64,000 nucleotides of DNA from Pezizomycotina sp. ARF18 (Eukaryota > Ascomycota): contig AZLU01000074.1 in NCBI GenBank assembly GCA_002224055.1, forward strand, positions 36,233 through 100,232. The letters are read 5' to 3'. Position 1 is the first letter of the stretch; each line of letters opens with the position of its first letter. Below the pieces are notes generated by a model. It worked only from the letters and a program-made list of their open reading frames with translations. It made no database searches and was not told where the DNA came from. Below, piece after piece: positions 39,449-50,406 of this stretch. A program made the translations under genes and the position numbers.

Positions 39449-40345
39449 ATGAGCTACTCGCAGGAAGAAATCGAGAAATTCAAAACGGAAAGATTCTACC
39501 CAAAATCCAAAAGGCGAAAGATGTTAAGCACGAGCTTGGATACTTCGGACTAGGTGGCGATCAGAAATACAACCGTGTAAAGGTTCGTTCTTACCTATTA
39601 CTTTGTTCAGCCTTGCCCTTTTTTTTTCAATTCTTTTTTCTCCTTCTCTTTTCGTTTCATTGCAAGTTCTTTTCTTTCTTTATTCTTCTTTTTTTTTTTT
39701 TTTTTTTTTAAAAAAGAAAATGAAAGAAAAAAGTGATAAGCAGAGAAAAAAAAAAAAAAAAACGGAAAGGCTTTCTAGCTATCTAACAATACTCCGTTTA
39801 CAATTCTATCCTTTCTTGATTTGACTATATCGTTTGGACGCAAGCTAATAACTGACAATCTTCCCTCCCTTCATGATCACAAACAGAGAATAGTTGCAGA
39901 TGTTTGCCGTCGCGCTGAAGAGAGCTATACTCATTCGAAGGAGCCAGGAAGCACAGGTGGCTACTGGAACCCTACCGATGGTTCCTCCATCACCGACGAA
40001 ATGAAGCTGTACGAGGACGTCGAGCGAGCTACGAGTCTACCACGATACTATATACTTGGTTCATAAACAACCACCTGCGTGGGATCGGAAGGATCCACAA
40101 CCCTAGAGGGCAGCAGTCCTCAGGCAGCAGCAAAGCGCGGTGACTTCCCAGCAGAAAGCGAGGACGCGGTGTCGCCCGTGTCACCAACAAATGAGGCGCA
40201 CTTGGGTCGTTTAGCGCAGGAAGCTTCCGCGGCAGCTGCCGAAAGCTACAGCCGAAGACGAGAGAGCGAGGGCCAATCCTCTTCCAGCAGTCGCTCCGCG
40301 AACTTTTGGGACACCGTCATGCCGGACCCGCGGAAACAAGGGTGA
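39449..40345 (+). CDS. Unknown small protein with a conserved-looking core
   Basis: I do not recognise this gene. It starts MSYSQEEIEKFK at 39449; one more A in an AAAA run restores NGKILPKIQKAKDVKHELG then YFGLGGDQKYNRVK. A 304-nt intron (39583-39886, GTTCGT donor, ACAAACAG acceptor, T20A6 tract inside) follows in phase with RIVADVCRRAEESYTHSKEP, GGYWNPTDGSSITDEMKLYE and DVERATSLPRYY. A slip then leads to LVHKQPPAWDRKDPQP. The tail is Ala/Ser-rich with SYSRRRESEG and FWDTVMPDPRK. The stop used is at 40343-40345, but it overlaps a GTGAGC donor, so a further exon is possible. The compact W/Y/P-rich core looks conserved rather than random. No membrane segment or signal peptide is visible. Confidence 0.6.
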
Positions 40346-40871
40346 GCTGCTGTTTCATTCAAAGAGCGAAGAAAGAAAACAGATTTATTGCATGAGCGAT
40401 TTTGGGGGTTATAATTGTTTCGGTTTAATGATATTTACGACCGTGATACTTGAAGTTTTTTTTTTTTTTTTTTAAAAAAAATATCCTAATTGCTTGGATA
40501 ACATTACACCACCTCATTTTGCCGCATATAAGATTAGCATCTTCGGTAGTTTAGCCCTACATTTACTTATCTCCTTCATATATATTTTTTTCGTCACCGT
40601 TTGGTTTGGGAGTCTCGCGGACCCCTCAAGCATCGCGGAGGGGTCCAGACTGGCATTTCATTTCTTCTATACATTTATTTCCTTTCATGTCCTTACTTCG
40701 TCTTTTTATTTATATAAATAATTACAGATTTAATTGTTTTCTTTTTATATTTATATTATATTTATTTTAATTTTTAAATTGTTACTCTTTTCCATTCTTC
40801 TTGTAATTACTTCATGATGGGCAGTAGAATGCGCTCGACTCTGATACCGGCTACCAAGAACTATCAATTGG

Positions 40872-40906
<35 letters not shown>

Positions 40907-41291
40907 GGTATAGATTAGTATTATATCTGATGATATGGGCTATGCTATTAATTCGTATATACATGTTACGTGATTCAAAATGTTGGATTGTCTTATTGTG
41001 TAAATGCGTAAATAATATAAGCATCGTGATACGTGCCTACTGATTTTCATCTCGCTTTGGTATGCCAACGAAAAAAGTTTGGATGATACTGGGAGCAGCC
41101 GTGAAACCAAAAAGAAGGAAAAGGAGATAGGGATAGAGAGGGGATATGTTAACATGTTCGGTGAAAAGGGTGTTACGCAAAACTTAAAAAAAAAAGGAGA
41201 ATGAAAATTAAAATGAAATGGCAACTTTCCACATGGAAATGAAGATATCATGTCGCTTAGAGAGATGTTTAACTCGCATGTGGTCTCAGTC
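40346..41291. other. Convergent AT-rich spacer
   Basis: It contains T18A8 (about 40456-40481) and A31 (about 40872-40902). Between them a CAG-ended acceptor-like site at about 40825 precedes a short open stretch, but it runs into the A31 tract and I do not call it an exon. Confidence 0.45.
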
Positions 41292-43946
41292 TTAGCGATA
41301 ATTTGTCGAATCCAGCTTGTTTAGGAATTCTGCGGGCAGGGAAGGCTGATACTTCCTCTCGCGTTCTCTGTTCATCCCCCCTAACCTGCACCGTAGCTCA
41401 CCAACATATCTGTCGATGTTGGAAGCACGAATGGAAGCATGAGGGCTGGATCTAGAAGGAGATTCTCGGGTACATCATTGTCTTCCTCCTCTACAGGCGT
41501 CGTGCCGCCGTCCTTGGAAGAGCTCAGAGTATTCGGGATGATAGGTTTCCCTTCAAACTGCGATAGGTCTGGGGACATGGAGCCCTTCGGCGACGAAGGT
41601 GATTGCGCGTACAGCCGCGACCTCCGCTTCTGTTCTTGTCTATTGCTTCTGCATTCTGCTTCGTTAGGAGGCGCATTGACTCCTTGGGCAGCATCTTTTC
41701 CCCTACCTCGCACCGGTAGTGCTTAACCGAGTGCAATATCTGCTGCGGGGTGAGACGGGTAAGCTGCTGGACGGTGCTCGTAAGGGAGTCGAAGTCGTTC
41801 CCGAGAGAGGTGAAGCACTGGAGCCACTGCAGAAGCTGTATCACCGGCTCCAGGTGCCGCTTTGCCGCGTCCACTGTGTTCTCGCCGCTGGAATGCAAGG
41901 ATCCACCCTCGTAGTGTTCCGCCTGCCGATTATTGGAGCGCGCCCACTCTTCTAGGGTTGATACGTTGAGCCTTATCTGCATCGCTTTGGTCCTTGCCAG
42001 GTACTTGCGGTTGGACATCACCCGGTTAAAGAGCTCTGCGCTTAGCCAGTAATACAGCTGGGACAATATTTGTGCAACGATCACGGAGTGGATGTCGTAG
42101 AGGTCCAAGACGAACAGGGTTGAAGAGAGCAGGGAAGTTACGTTTCGGGGAGACGGTTGCATTTTTCTTTTCGGGGAAGGCGGACGGAACCGCTTTGACC
42201 CCATCGGAGGCTCTGGAAGTGGCTTCTTCTTTGTTCGGAATATCCTCCACTCGTTCTTGAAATGTATCTCTTCGAAGCCTGGAATGGTTTCGTGTTCTAA
42301 TATCGCTTGATCCAGAACTTTGTCCATACGCCGCTCGGCGTCACGTACTATCAGGATGTATATTTCATTGATCAGCTCACTTAGTTGCACCTGGTAGTCG
42401 ACTGTTTCATGTACCAGCCCTGTATCCTTTTTTAGGTAATAGAGGAGTAGCGTTGCGTTAGATATCCAGAATGCGAGAATCGTCATATCCCACTGATGTT
42501 CTTCCACAACGTTGTTGATCTTCTCCATCGACTCATACAGCAGCCTGTCCAGGAGATCCTTATGCCCCGACCAGTGTGCGTAGCGTGCGCATAGGAAAAG
42601 AACGTTTGCCGGCACCGGTTTCTGCGTATTCGACCGTTGAGGCAGCATGTTTACGATTACAATATCCAGGATACGATCCAGGTCGTCTTCAGCGAAAACG
42701 AACATTTGATCGGGTAAGCACTTGTCCCATACAAACTCCTGGCCGTCGTCCTCTTCTTCCAATCCCGGGGACTCCGTCTGCTCGTCTAAGCCCAAGCTCG
42801 AAAGATCAACCTCGAGATTTATTGAACTCTCCATCATCATGCGCCGTTTGAGTTCATTCTCCATCATCTGTTCCTCGAACCTCTCTTCCGCTAGTCCTGT
42901 GTCGTAGAAATCGTCCGCTACCCCAGCACTACCAATGTACCCTACCTCGTGCAGGTAATCCGACATCTCGCTGTGAGGGAAACGAAGTCGAAGGCCGTCC
43001 GCCCGTTGAGGACCTGAGGTCAGGAGAGGCACCATGGTCGAGGAGGATCTTGGCGATTTCTTTGTGTCTGTTCGTCGTAGCCCACATCAGCGCGCTCCAT
43101 TGATTCTTGTCCTGCACGTCAACGTTTGCTTTGGCATCCAGGAGATCTATGACAACTTCTAGGTGGCCCTATCCGCCGCGACAGTCAGTACTGGTTCTAT
43201 ACTTGGCAGTCGCTTATAAACGGCCGCTGGGGTCCGTCCCCCCAAAAAAAGGAGAGAAAAACAAAAGGTGTGATTTAAACCCACGAAGCAAGCTGCGTAT
43301 ATTAAGGGACTAGACCCTTCATCATCGGGCATGTTAATGTCGATGTATTTCCGGTAAGGCTCGGCCAGCAACCGTTCTACCTTGTCCGCCTCACCGTTGC
43401 TCGCGGCCATGCTCAGGGCTTTCTGCAGCAGCCGTTTCTTTTTCCCCTCATCCATCGCGTTATCAGCTACTATAGCCCCTTCGTCGAGAAGCTCATCTTG
43501 CCCGAAGCCGACCCCGCCGTGTGCTAGCATACTCTCGAGGGTCCGATCGCTCGCAGCCATGCGTTCGGCGGCGTCTCTGTCCGCTTCATGGTCAATGGAG
43601 AAGTTGAATTTCGCCGGAACTGGGCTGTAAGGAATTGCGATTGGCCTGTTTATTATTTTATGAAGAATATGTTTCCTCGCGTCAGCTACCTCGAGTCGTA
43701 AGCACGAGCTAGAAAAGGTTCACCGGAATGCGGCTCCCTTCATCTCTTATCAATCCTGTTCCGCCAGCCTTCCTTTTTTACCCCTTCAAAAGCACACAAA
43801 GGAAGCAACCGACCTTGCCATGCATCATACATTTCCTCTCCCGAGAACATGTAGTCTGAGTGTCTTCGCGTGTCATCTAGGGATGTAGGGAGGTCTGGAG
43901 GCAGCGCCCTGATGGGACTCCGAATCTCCTCCTCGTCGTGATCCAT
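41292..43946 (-). CDS. Ankyrin-repeat and dilute (DIL) domain protein
   Basis: A fungal DIL-and-ankyrin protein. The N-terminus is MDHDEEEIRSPIRALPPDLP, followed by short exons. One, HSGEPFLARAYDS, is flanked by an intron ending at about 43628 before PVPAKFNFSIDHEADRDAAE. Ankyrin repeats follow: LLQKALSMAASNGEADKVER, EGSSPLIYAACF, then after an intron GHLEVVIDLLDAKANVDVQD, NQWSALMWATTNRHKEIAKI and LLDHGASPDL. A long open block (41524-42960) carries the DIL-type helical domain: LFLCARYAHWSGHKDLLDRL, TILAFWISNATLLLYYLKKD, SLLSSTLFVLDLYDIHSVIV, AQILSQLYYWLSAELFNRVM and TPQQILHSVKHYRCEVGEKM. The tail ends LPAEFLNKLDSTNYR. DIL domains of myosin V bind cargo, so a trafficking role is inferred. Three or four frame slips occur, none within the DIL block. 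Confidence 0.88.
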
Positions 43947-45142
43947 CAGGATAAAAACGGGAAAAACGGAAGCCGGGGAAAGAGAACAGGCGAGGCAAAA
44001 ATGAGGTAACTTTCAGGCAAGACGACCCTTTAGCTAAGGTAATTTGCAAATTGTAAAAATATAAATGATATCCGCTACGGGCAAGGCGAGAGTATATAGA
44101 GGTCCACTGTGAGGAATAATATATAAGAGATTGCCGCCAACTAAGTAGCTTTGTAGATCTAGAGCTCTTTGAGAAATGGAGGATCAAAAAAACTGGGGGC
44201 GGGCAATCCCTGGTTGTAGTATTGTATGAAGAAGGGATTGAAAAAAAAAAAAAAAAAAAAAAAAGGGTTCGGCGGAGGAGCAAAAAAACACACAAAGTCA
44301 GTCCTTTTTGGAAAAAGGGGAAAAAATTATAAATACAATAAGAAAGTTTCTAATAAGTTCAAAAGTGGCAGCAACAAAATTAATGCCCTATTTTACATTT
44401 TTCTTTTATTAATGGCTTTAAACGAAACTTTTCGAGCCGGTGGCGTTTTGACACGCGCACAGGAAAGAGCTACTACTAGATTCTAATAGTGCAAGGAAGG
44501 TGAGCAGGAGTCTCTAAACGGAGAGAGATGCGGGTGTAATATCGACGGTTATCTACTTAAATTTGAGAATTGCTTCAGTATATTTATGATGTGTATATAT
44601 GTATACATTCGTCTTCAGCTGAAAATGAAACTATAAAGGAGTATTAATTCGGAGACTGGAGCTCAAGTCGGAGCCTTCGTATTATCATTACTAGGGTCAA
44701 CCGGAATACCAGTAGGTACTCGAACAAAGGACCGTTGTTCTACGTTAGTATGAATATAGAACTCGAAGCTCCGGAATTTTTCCTATCTCAGGCTCCTCGG
44801 ACGTGTTTCACAAGCAGTACAATTAGACAAATACATTTTTGGTCGCTCTTTTTTTCTATGTTACAAAAGAGTAGTGGTAGTGAAACTGACGAGCAATAAG
44901 AAAGACAATGTGCGGGTCAAACGATTGAAAGCATTTTTTCGAGAAACCTATAAAACAATAAACTGAAACTCCTTTGCTAATCTGAACTCCTGGAAAATGC
45001 TCTTACACCAACAACACTGACTGAAGAACTCGGGGGGAAGAAAAAGCTAAACTATAGAGAAGAAAAAGTACGAAAGAGGGCAGAGGCAGCGGACTTATAG
45101 AGATGTATATTCCGATCTGTAAAAGGCACGACTGCTTAGAAT
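43947..45142. other. Spacer upstream of the DIL/ankyrin gene
   Basis: An AT-rich stretch with A24 near 44239-44262. No gene supported. It contains the promoter of the minus-strand DIL gene and the 3' flank of GEN1. Confidence 0.5.
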
Positions 45143-47286
45143 TCAGTCTATCATATCCACCACCTCGACATTCTCCCAGATCTTGCCATTGGAATTACAG
45201 GCACCTACGTCGGGTTTCCATGAGCCCTCAAGACTCTCTCTCAAGATGACTCTGGCATATTTTTGAACCTTTCCGGGGTTCGCAGCAGCTTTTGAGGCTT
45301 TTAATGTGGTAAGAACCGAAGTAGTCGCTTCCTGGGCTTTTGTACGGGATTTCACGGGGCTCTTTAGTGGCGGTCTTGGAGTTTGTCTCGATGCAAGCTT
45401 GGGTGGTAGGTGTATGTTTTCTTGTAGATTTTGCGGAATCTTAGTAAGGCTATCATTTCTCCGCTTGCTTGGAGAAGTTGACCTTGTTAAGGCAGGTTTG
45501 GTCTGCCTCATGCTCTTGGATGGCGAGGGCAAGGAGGATGAGGCATTTGGCTTCGTCTGAATATCCCCTAAGACATCGACCTTGTTGTTGCTATAGTAGT
45601 TCGTAATCACGTTTGACTGAGCGGGCAGCTTCTTCGTGGTAGCTTTTTTCGTGCCGCCTTTTTTTGCTTGCTGTTTGTCGAGTTTCGCTTGCTCCTTTGC
45701 TACTTTCGAATCTTTCCACTTTAGGAATTTATATGTAGCCCCCACTTCTACCCATTCGCGTAGAATCCATACGCTGTGAATTTCTCGGGATCATATATGG
45801 TGTCTTTCTTAGTAGCTTCGGGATCTTCAGTCGGCCCCACAGGTTCCTCGTCCTCGTCGTCGGAGACTTCAACCTGTTGGGAAGAGATCAGCTCTGAGGT
45901 TTTGGCTGCGGGTTCTTGATCAGGATCAAATTCCAGCTTTACGACATCTACCGGCCGGAACTTGATGCGTAGTTCCTGCTGATTATCCGTAGATTTGTTC
46001 TCCCTGACGAGCGCCACTTCGTGAATGAGATCTTCGACACCATCGGCCTTCGATGCTAGCAGGTAAGAGAGGTACGCGGGCGAGAATGTAGCAATGAATT
46101 TCCCGGTCCCCGTCCAGCCAAAATGCTTGACGGTATATTCTCTCAGCAAACGTACGTTCGGAGGGCGTCCCCATTCCATTTCAGGGATCGTCGTCGAGAC
46201 CAGTGGATTGGTATAGTATCTCAGGATCTCCCTGTTGGGGAAAGATTCGGGATATTAATAACGCTAGACCTTGCTTTGAATATCTTTTCCTCGTTGTTTC
46301 TTATAGAGTTATTCAATCTCTCTCGCCAGGCGGCCAGCGAGGCCCCGTTATCGTTCCTTCGGCAGGCGCGCAGTAAATCTTCGCCGTAGCCGTGTCTTGC
46401 CGCTCCAGCTGCATACGCAATCCCGCATTTCGATACCCCCTCAGTGTCGTAATCTCCGCCCCGCAGTAACGCAATTAGAATCATTCCATCGGTCGTAATG
46501 CGTTGCTCCTTCTTGATAGACTGAAGATTGTGGACGGTGACATGCGTTGGAATCGATTTCTCCTTCTCCTTGGCGCATTTTTTCAGCGTCGTGCGGCTTC
46601 CAAAAAGTAATGTGTCTACATCTTCAGACCACACAGCATCCACGATCCCCTCTTTTGCAGATGTGCGCATTCTGCTTCAGCCTCACCGGGCGCCGTATAC
46701 TGAGGAAATTTGAACAGTGATACTAGCTGTCTAAACAATAACAAGTTCCTTCCTTCGCGCTTGGAGATCCGCTTGTCCCGCTTGAAATCTGGGCGATCGG
46801 GACCATCGAAGATGAAAACGGCCTGTATATTGAGCTTCAACAGATTCACCATCCGGTAGTATACTGTGTTTGGCAAGAGAAAATTAGAACATAAAGCGAT
46901 ATGAGCATTAAGGAGTCGCTGCTGAATGAAAGTACGTACGGGCGCGAAGATCCGAGTTTCGACCAACATTACTACTACCTTGGCGAGCTATTGTCGTGGA
47001 GAAAAAGATCAGTTTATAGGATCCCGTTTTTTTTTTTTTTTAAAAAAAAAAGGTTTGGTTGTGGGGAGGCGGGTCGTTACCTGTAAAGTTCTGCGACTGG
47101 AACGACCATATTGAAGCGTCTATTGCGACACGCAACGGCACATAGAACTTGTTGTAATGGGTCGCCGAGAGTTTGGCGAGGGCGACCTTTTCTCCCGGTC
47201 CGATTTCTTTGTAGAGGCTAGGGAAAGGAGGTTTAGCGGCATTCCACAAAGAAACGATCGAGAACCACTTACTCCTTGACGCCCAT
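45143..47286 (-). CDS. GEN1/Yen1-type Holliday junction resolvase (XPG/FEN family)
   Basis: A structure-specific nuclease of homologous recombination. Exon 1 is 14 nt (MGVKD, 47286-47273); a 55-nt intron (47218-47272) leads to LYKEIGPGEKVALAKLSATH and VPLRVAIDASIWSFQSQNFT (first catalytic Asp). After an intron containing T15A10, GRNSDLRA continues after another intron into YYRMVNLLKLNIQAVFIFDG PDRPDFKRDKR. GEAEAECAHLQKRG and VDAVWSEDVDTLLFG give the acidic active-site cluster. LLRGGDYDTEGVSKCGIAYA is the helix-hairpin region with the GEN1-style GVSKCG. The C-terminal part holds a chromodomain-like TVKHFGWTGTGKFIATF region and a basic tail (SPSKRRNDSL) ending VEVVDMID. One more G in GGGG near 46665 joins QKRG to IVDAVW. 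Length and the long C-terminal region favour GEN1 over FEN1. Confidence 0.9.
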
Positions 47287-47899
47287 TATTACCGCTGTCC
47301 GGGTTTCGACGGCTCTAGCTGTACTGCGTCCGATGGATTCCCTCTGGCTTGACTAGAAGTCGTAGATGGATATTTGTTTCCTGCTCTACTGCAAGAGAAG
47401 ATTTTAATTTTTGAAATTTCTCGCTTCTCGCAGTGTTGTTTTTCAAGTCGATGAACTTTACCCGTTGTTCAGGCGTTGCCTTGGAAACAAGGTTTTTTTT
47501 TTTTTTTCGTTTCAAATTGATCGTTGCCACACAAGATCTCTTATCGATAAGCTATAAAAAGGATTTGGAATTTAGAACTTTCTGAGTCGTATAAATACTG
47601 TGGTAAATAATTAATCATTGATCACTCATTCTTTATCCAGGTCACTGCTCTATTACGATGTAATTACAATTTTTATTTATAGATTATAGATTATAGGAAC
47701 ATATTTCATAGTTTGTGAGGTACAATTTGAAGCATGGAAGAGCCGAGGCCTTTAAACTGTTTCAATTATCCAACTCCGGAGTTTTTCTTTGATCGGATGG
47801 GATAAAGTAGCTTCGTTCTTATTAAAGCTCGAAAGACAAACTGAATGTTCTAGAAAGACGAATACCAACGACGCCGCAATGAATACCAAGGGAAAAAAG
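47287..47899. other. Spacer between GLTP 3' end and GEN1 start
   Basis: A low-complexity region with a T15 run (about 47492-47506). A 71-codon minus-strand open frame here has no family signature. It is likely the GEN1 promoter plus the 3' flank of the glycolipid transfer gene. Confidence 0.45.
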
Positions 47900-48516
47900 T
47901 TACTCATAACCCTTCTTGTAGCCACTGGTCTCGTAGAAAGTGTCCAGCTCCGTAACTATCTGATCCAACGACGCCAACCACGCATTGAGCTTGGTGTCCA
48001 GATGCTCCTGGGATGCTGGTTCGCCACCCTCAGGGTCTGCCTTTAGCTTTTCGTAGAGATCCTTGCGGTACGGGCACGCTTTCATCGCCAAAGCGAATAC
48101 CCCTTAACGACAAAGTTGTGGAAGGGCTTCAGCGTCTGCCCGTAGGACTCCGTAAACGCTGCGCTGAGCTCCTTGCTTTGGTCCGCCTGGCTTGCCTCGA
48201 GCGCCTTGCAAGTAAAACTGAGACCGCGCAGGAGCCACAGGAGGCCCTGCGTGGCTGTGTGCTTCTTCTCGGCCATTTCGTTCGTAACGAGGAGCTCGAG
48301 GGTTGATGATTTGTCCGGAGCAGCTGCGTATCTCTTCTCGACCTTGGCGATATTGCCGTTCATGTCGCTCGTGACGGGACCAAAAGCTGAGCTGTTTAAG
48401 AGCCCAAAGATGCCGACCAGACCCTTTGACGCCTCTAAAAATTTCACAGTGTCGACTCCAGCTTCCGACCGAGGGACGTCAGCGAACGACGTTACAGTAT
48501 CCAGATATGGTGCCAT
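47900..48516 (-). CDS. Glycolipid transfer protein (GLTP/HET-C2 family)
   Basis: A small cytosolic all-helical protein that moves glycosphingolipids between membranes; fungal relatives include the incompatibility protein HET-C2. ATG 48516 begins MAPYLDTVTSFADVP. The glycolipid-binding residues appear in FGPVTSDMNGNIAKVE (the D..N..K motif) and LLWLLRGLSF (stacking Trp). The His is in KPFHNFVVKG; ALAMKACPYRKDLYEKLK follows. It ends LDTFYETSGYKKGYE at 47900. One frame slip near 48107: adding a G to the GGGG run joins VVKG to VFALAMKACPY. Length about 205 residues, as in the family. No introns. It is head-to-head with SOF1. Confidence 0.93.
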
Positions 48517-48895
48517 CTTTTTTCTTGTGCGAGAGAGGACTGCGTCGCGAGATATCTGAGAGTCGATATAAGCTTGAGAATGGAATGTAAACAGATATTG
48601 TTTTCTCCTTTTTTGAAAGACCAATAGAGTATAAAGAGTGTGTCCTGTGAAACGAATATCACCCAGCCTTTTGTGTAACCGTGGGTCCTTCAAGGGTTGA
48701 GGCCAGAAATAAGCTTTTGGGCCATTTACGGTATAACTTGCGCCAAGATAAAAGCAAGGGAGGCGGGCAAAAAAAAAAAAAAAAAATTCTGCGATTATAA
48801 AAAAATTTTTTTAGCACGTTTAAGCCGCAAAGAGTTCATATTTTTCTTTTTCTTATCCTCAAAGAAAGGCCGTTGTCAAAAACATAACATTCGCA
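48517..48895. promoter_or_regulatory. Divergent GLTP / SOF1 intergenic promoter
   Basis: 379 bp separate the two start codons, with genes pointing outward. It must hold both core promoters unless their transcription starts overlap. It contains A16 near 48770-48785 and T-rich stretches, but no motif I can name with confidence. Confidence 0.6.
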
Positions 48896-50406
48896 ATGGT
48901 TCGTCACCCATTCCAAGTATCAAGGCAAATCAGGACGTTTTGCTTGTATCTCTGTGCTAATAAAGATCAATTGATTATGTGGTGTTCTTTGATTAGAAAG
49001 TTAAAGCTCTCTCCCGGTCCTCGTCGACATACGTCCCAGTCGGGACAACAGCGACACCGTTGCCGCGGAATCTCGATCCCGCCCTGCACCCTTTCGAAAA
49101 AGCTCGCGAATACACCCGAGCTCTTAACGCGACCAAGTTGGAGCGGGTATTTGCAAAACCGTTCCTCGCACAGCTAGGCAACGGCCATGTCGACGGTGTT
49201 TACTCGATGTGCACGGATCCTCGGAGCCTGAACCGGGTCGCCAGCGGTTCCGGGGATGGCATCGTAAAGATGTGGGATCTGACCGATCACAGTGAAATCT
49301 ACGAGACGAAGGCGCACGACGGGAACGTAAAGGATATATGCTACATCGCGGACGGAAGGCTACTAACGTGCGCCAGCGACCGGACGGTCAAGCTGTGGGA
49401 GCACCGCAGCTCCAAGGCCGACCATGCCGACACAGACGGACTGGTCTCGACGTATCTCGGAGCGGAGTCTTTCAACTCGCTTTCCCAGCACAGATCCGAG
49501 CCCAAGTTCGCTACGGCTTCGTCGCAGATCGACGTATGGGATATCACGAGGAGTAAGCCGGTAACGTCGCTTCGCTGGGCAATGACACAGTAAACACCGT
49601 GCGGTTCAATCAGGTCGAGACCCCTATTATTGCTTCGGCTGGGAACGACCGGACGTTGATCCTCTACGATTTACGGTCATCGTCGCCGTTGCAGAAGCTG
49701 ATAACCAACCTCAAGACGAACTGTATATGCTGGAATCCGATGGAGGCGTACAATTTTGCGGCTGGGAATGAAGACCACAACACTTATATATTTGACATGA
49801 GAAATTTAAAACGAGCGCTGAACGTCCTTAAAGACCACGTTGACGCCGTAATGGACGTAGCCTATAGTCCTACCGGTGAAGAAATCGTAACGGGTAGCTA
49901 CGATCGCACGGTGAGAATCTATAGGGCTAAGGAAGGAGGCCACTCGAGAGACGTTTATCACACCAAACGAATGCAAAGGTAAACTCGAAGATCCAGTCCC
50001 TTCATCACCCTGTAGTCATTCCCAGTGCCTTTTTGCTAACTTCCAATACAGAGTGTTCTGTACTCGTTTCACGTCCGATGCGAAGTATATTCTCTCGGGA
50101 TCGGATGACGGTAATATCAGGCTTTGGAGGGCGGTGGCGTGGGAAAGATCGCATATAAGGAGCAATGCGGAACAAGTTTCCCTGGAATACAACGAAGCCT
50201 TGAAGCAAAGGTACAAGCATATGCCGGAGATAAAACGTATACTCAGGCACCGACATCTCCCCGCGGTTGTCAAGAAGGCTGGTGAAATCAAAAAGATTGA
50301 GCTTGCGAGCAGGAAACGCAAGGATGAAAATAGACGGAAACACGAAAAGAAAAGATCGAAGAGAATACCCGAGAGAGAGAAAATGGTTTACGCCTTACAA
50401 GAGTAG
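48896..50406 (+). CDS. SOF1: Sof1-like WD40 protein of the SSU processome
   Basis: A nucleolar factor for 18S rRNA maturation (DCAF13 in animals). Exon 1 is just the ATG (48896-48898); a 98-nt intron (48899-48996, GTTCGT..ATTAG) joins it in phase to KVKALSRSSSTYVPVG. LDPALHPFEKAREYTRALNA, TKLERVFAKPF and GHVDGVYSM are typical Sof1. WD repeats follow: VASGSGDGIVKMWDL, DGRLLTCASDRTVKLWEH, ATASSQIDVWDI, IIASAGNDRTLILYDL, NFAAGNEDHNTYIFDM, EEIVTGSYDRTVRIYR and, after an intron at 49979-50051, YILSGSDDGNIRLWRA. The Sof1 tail is KRILRHRHLPAVVKKAGEIK KIELASRKRK, then a basic end. One slip near 49586 (GGG for GGGG) breaks GNDTVNTVRFN. Confidence 0.96.
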
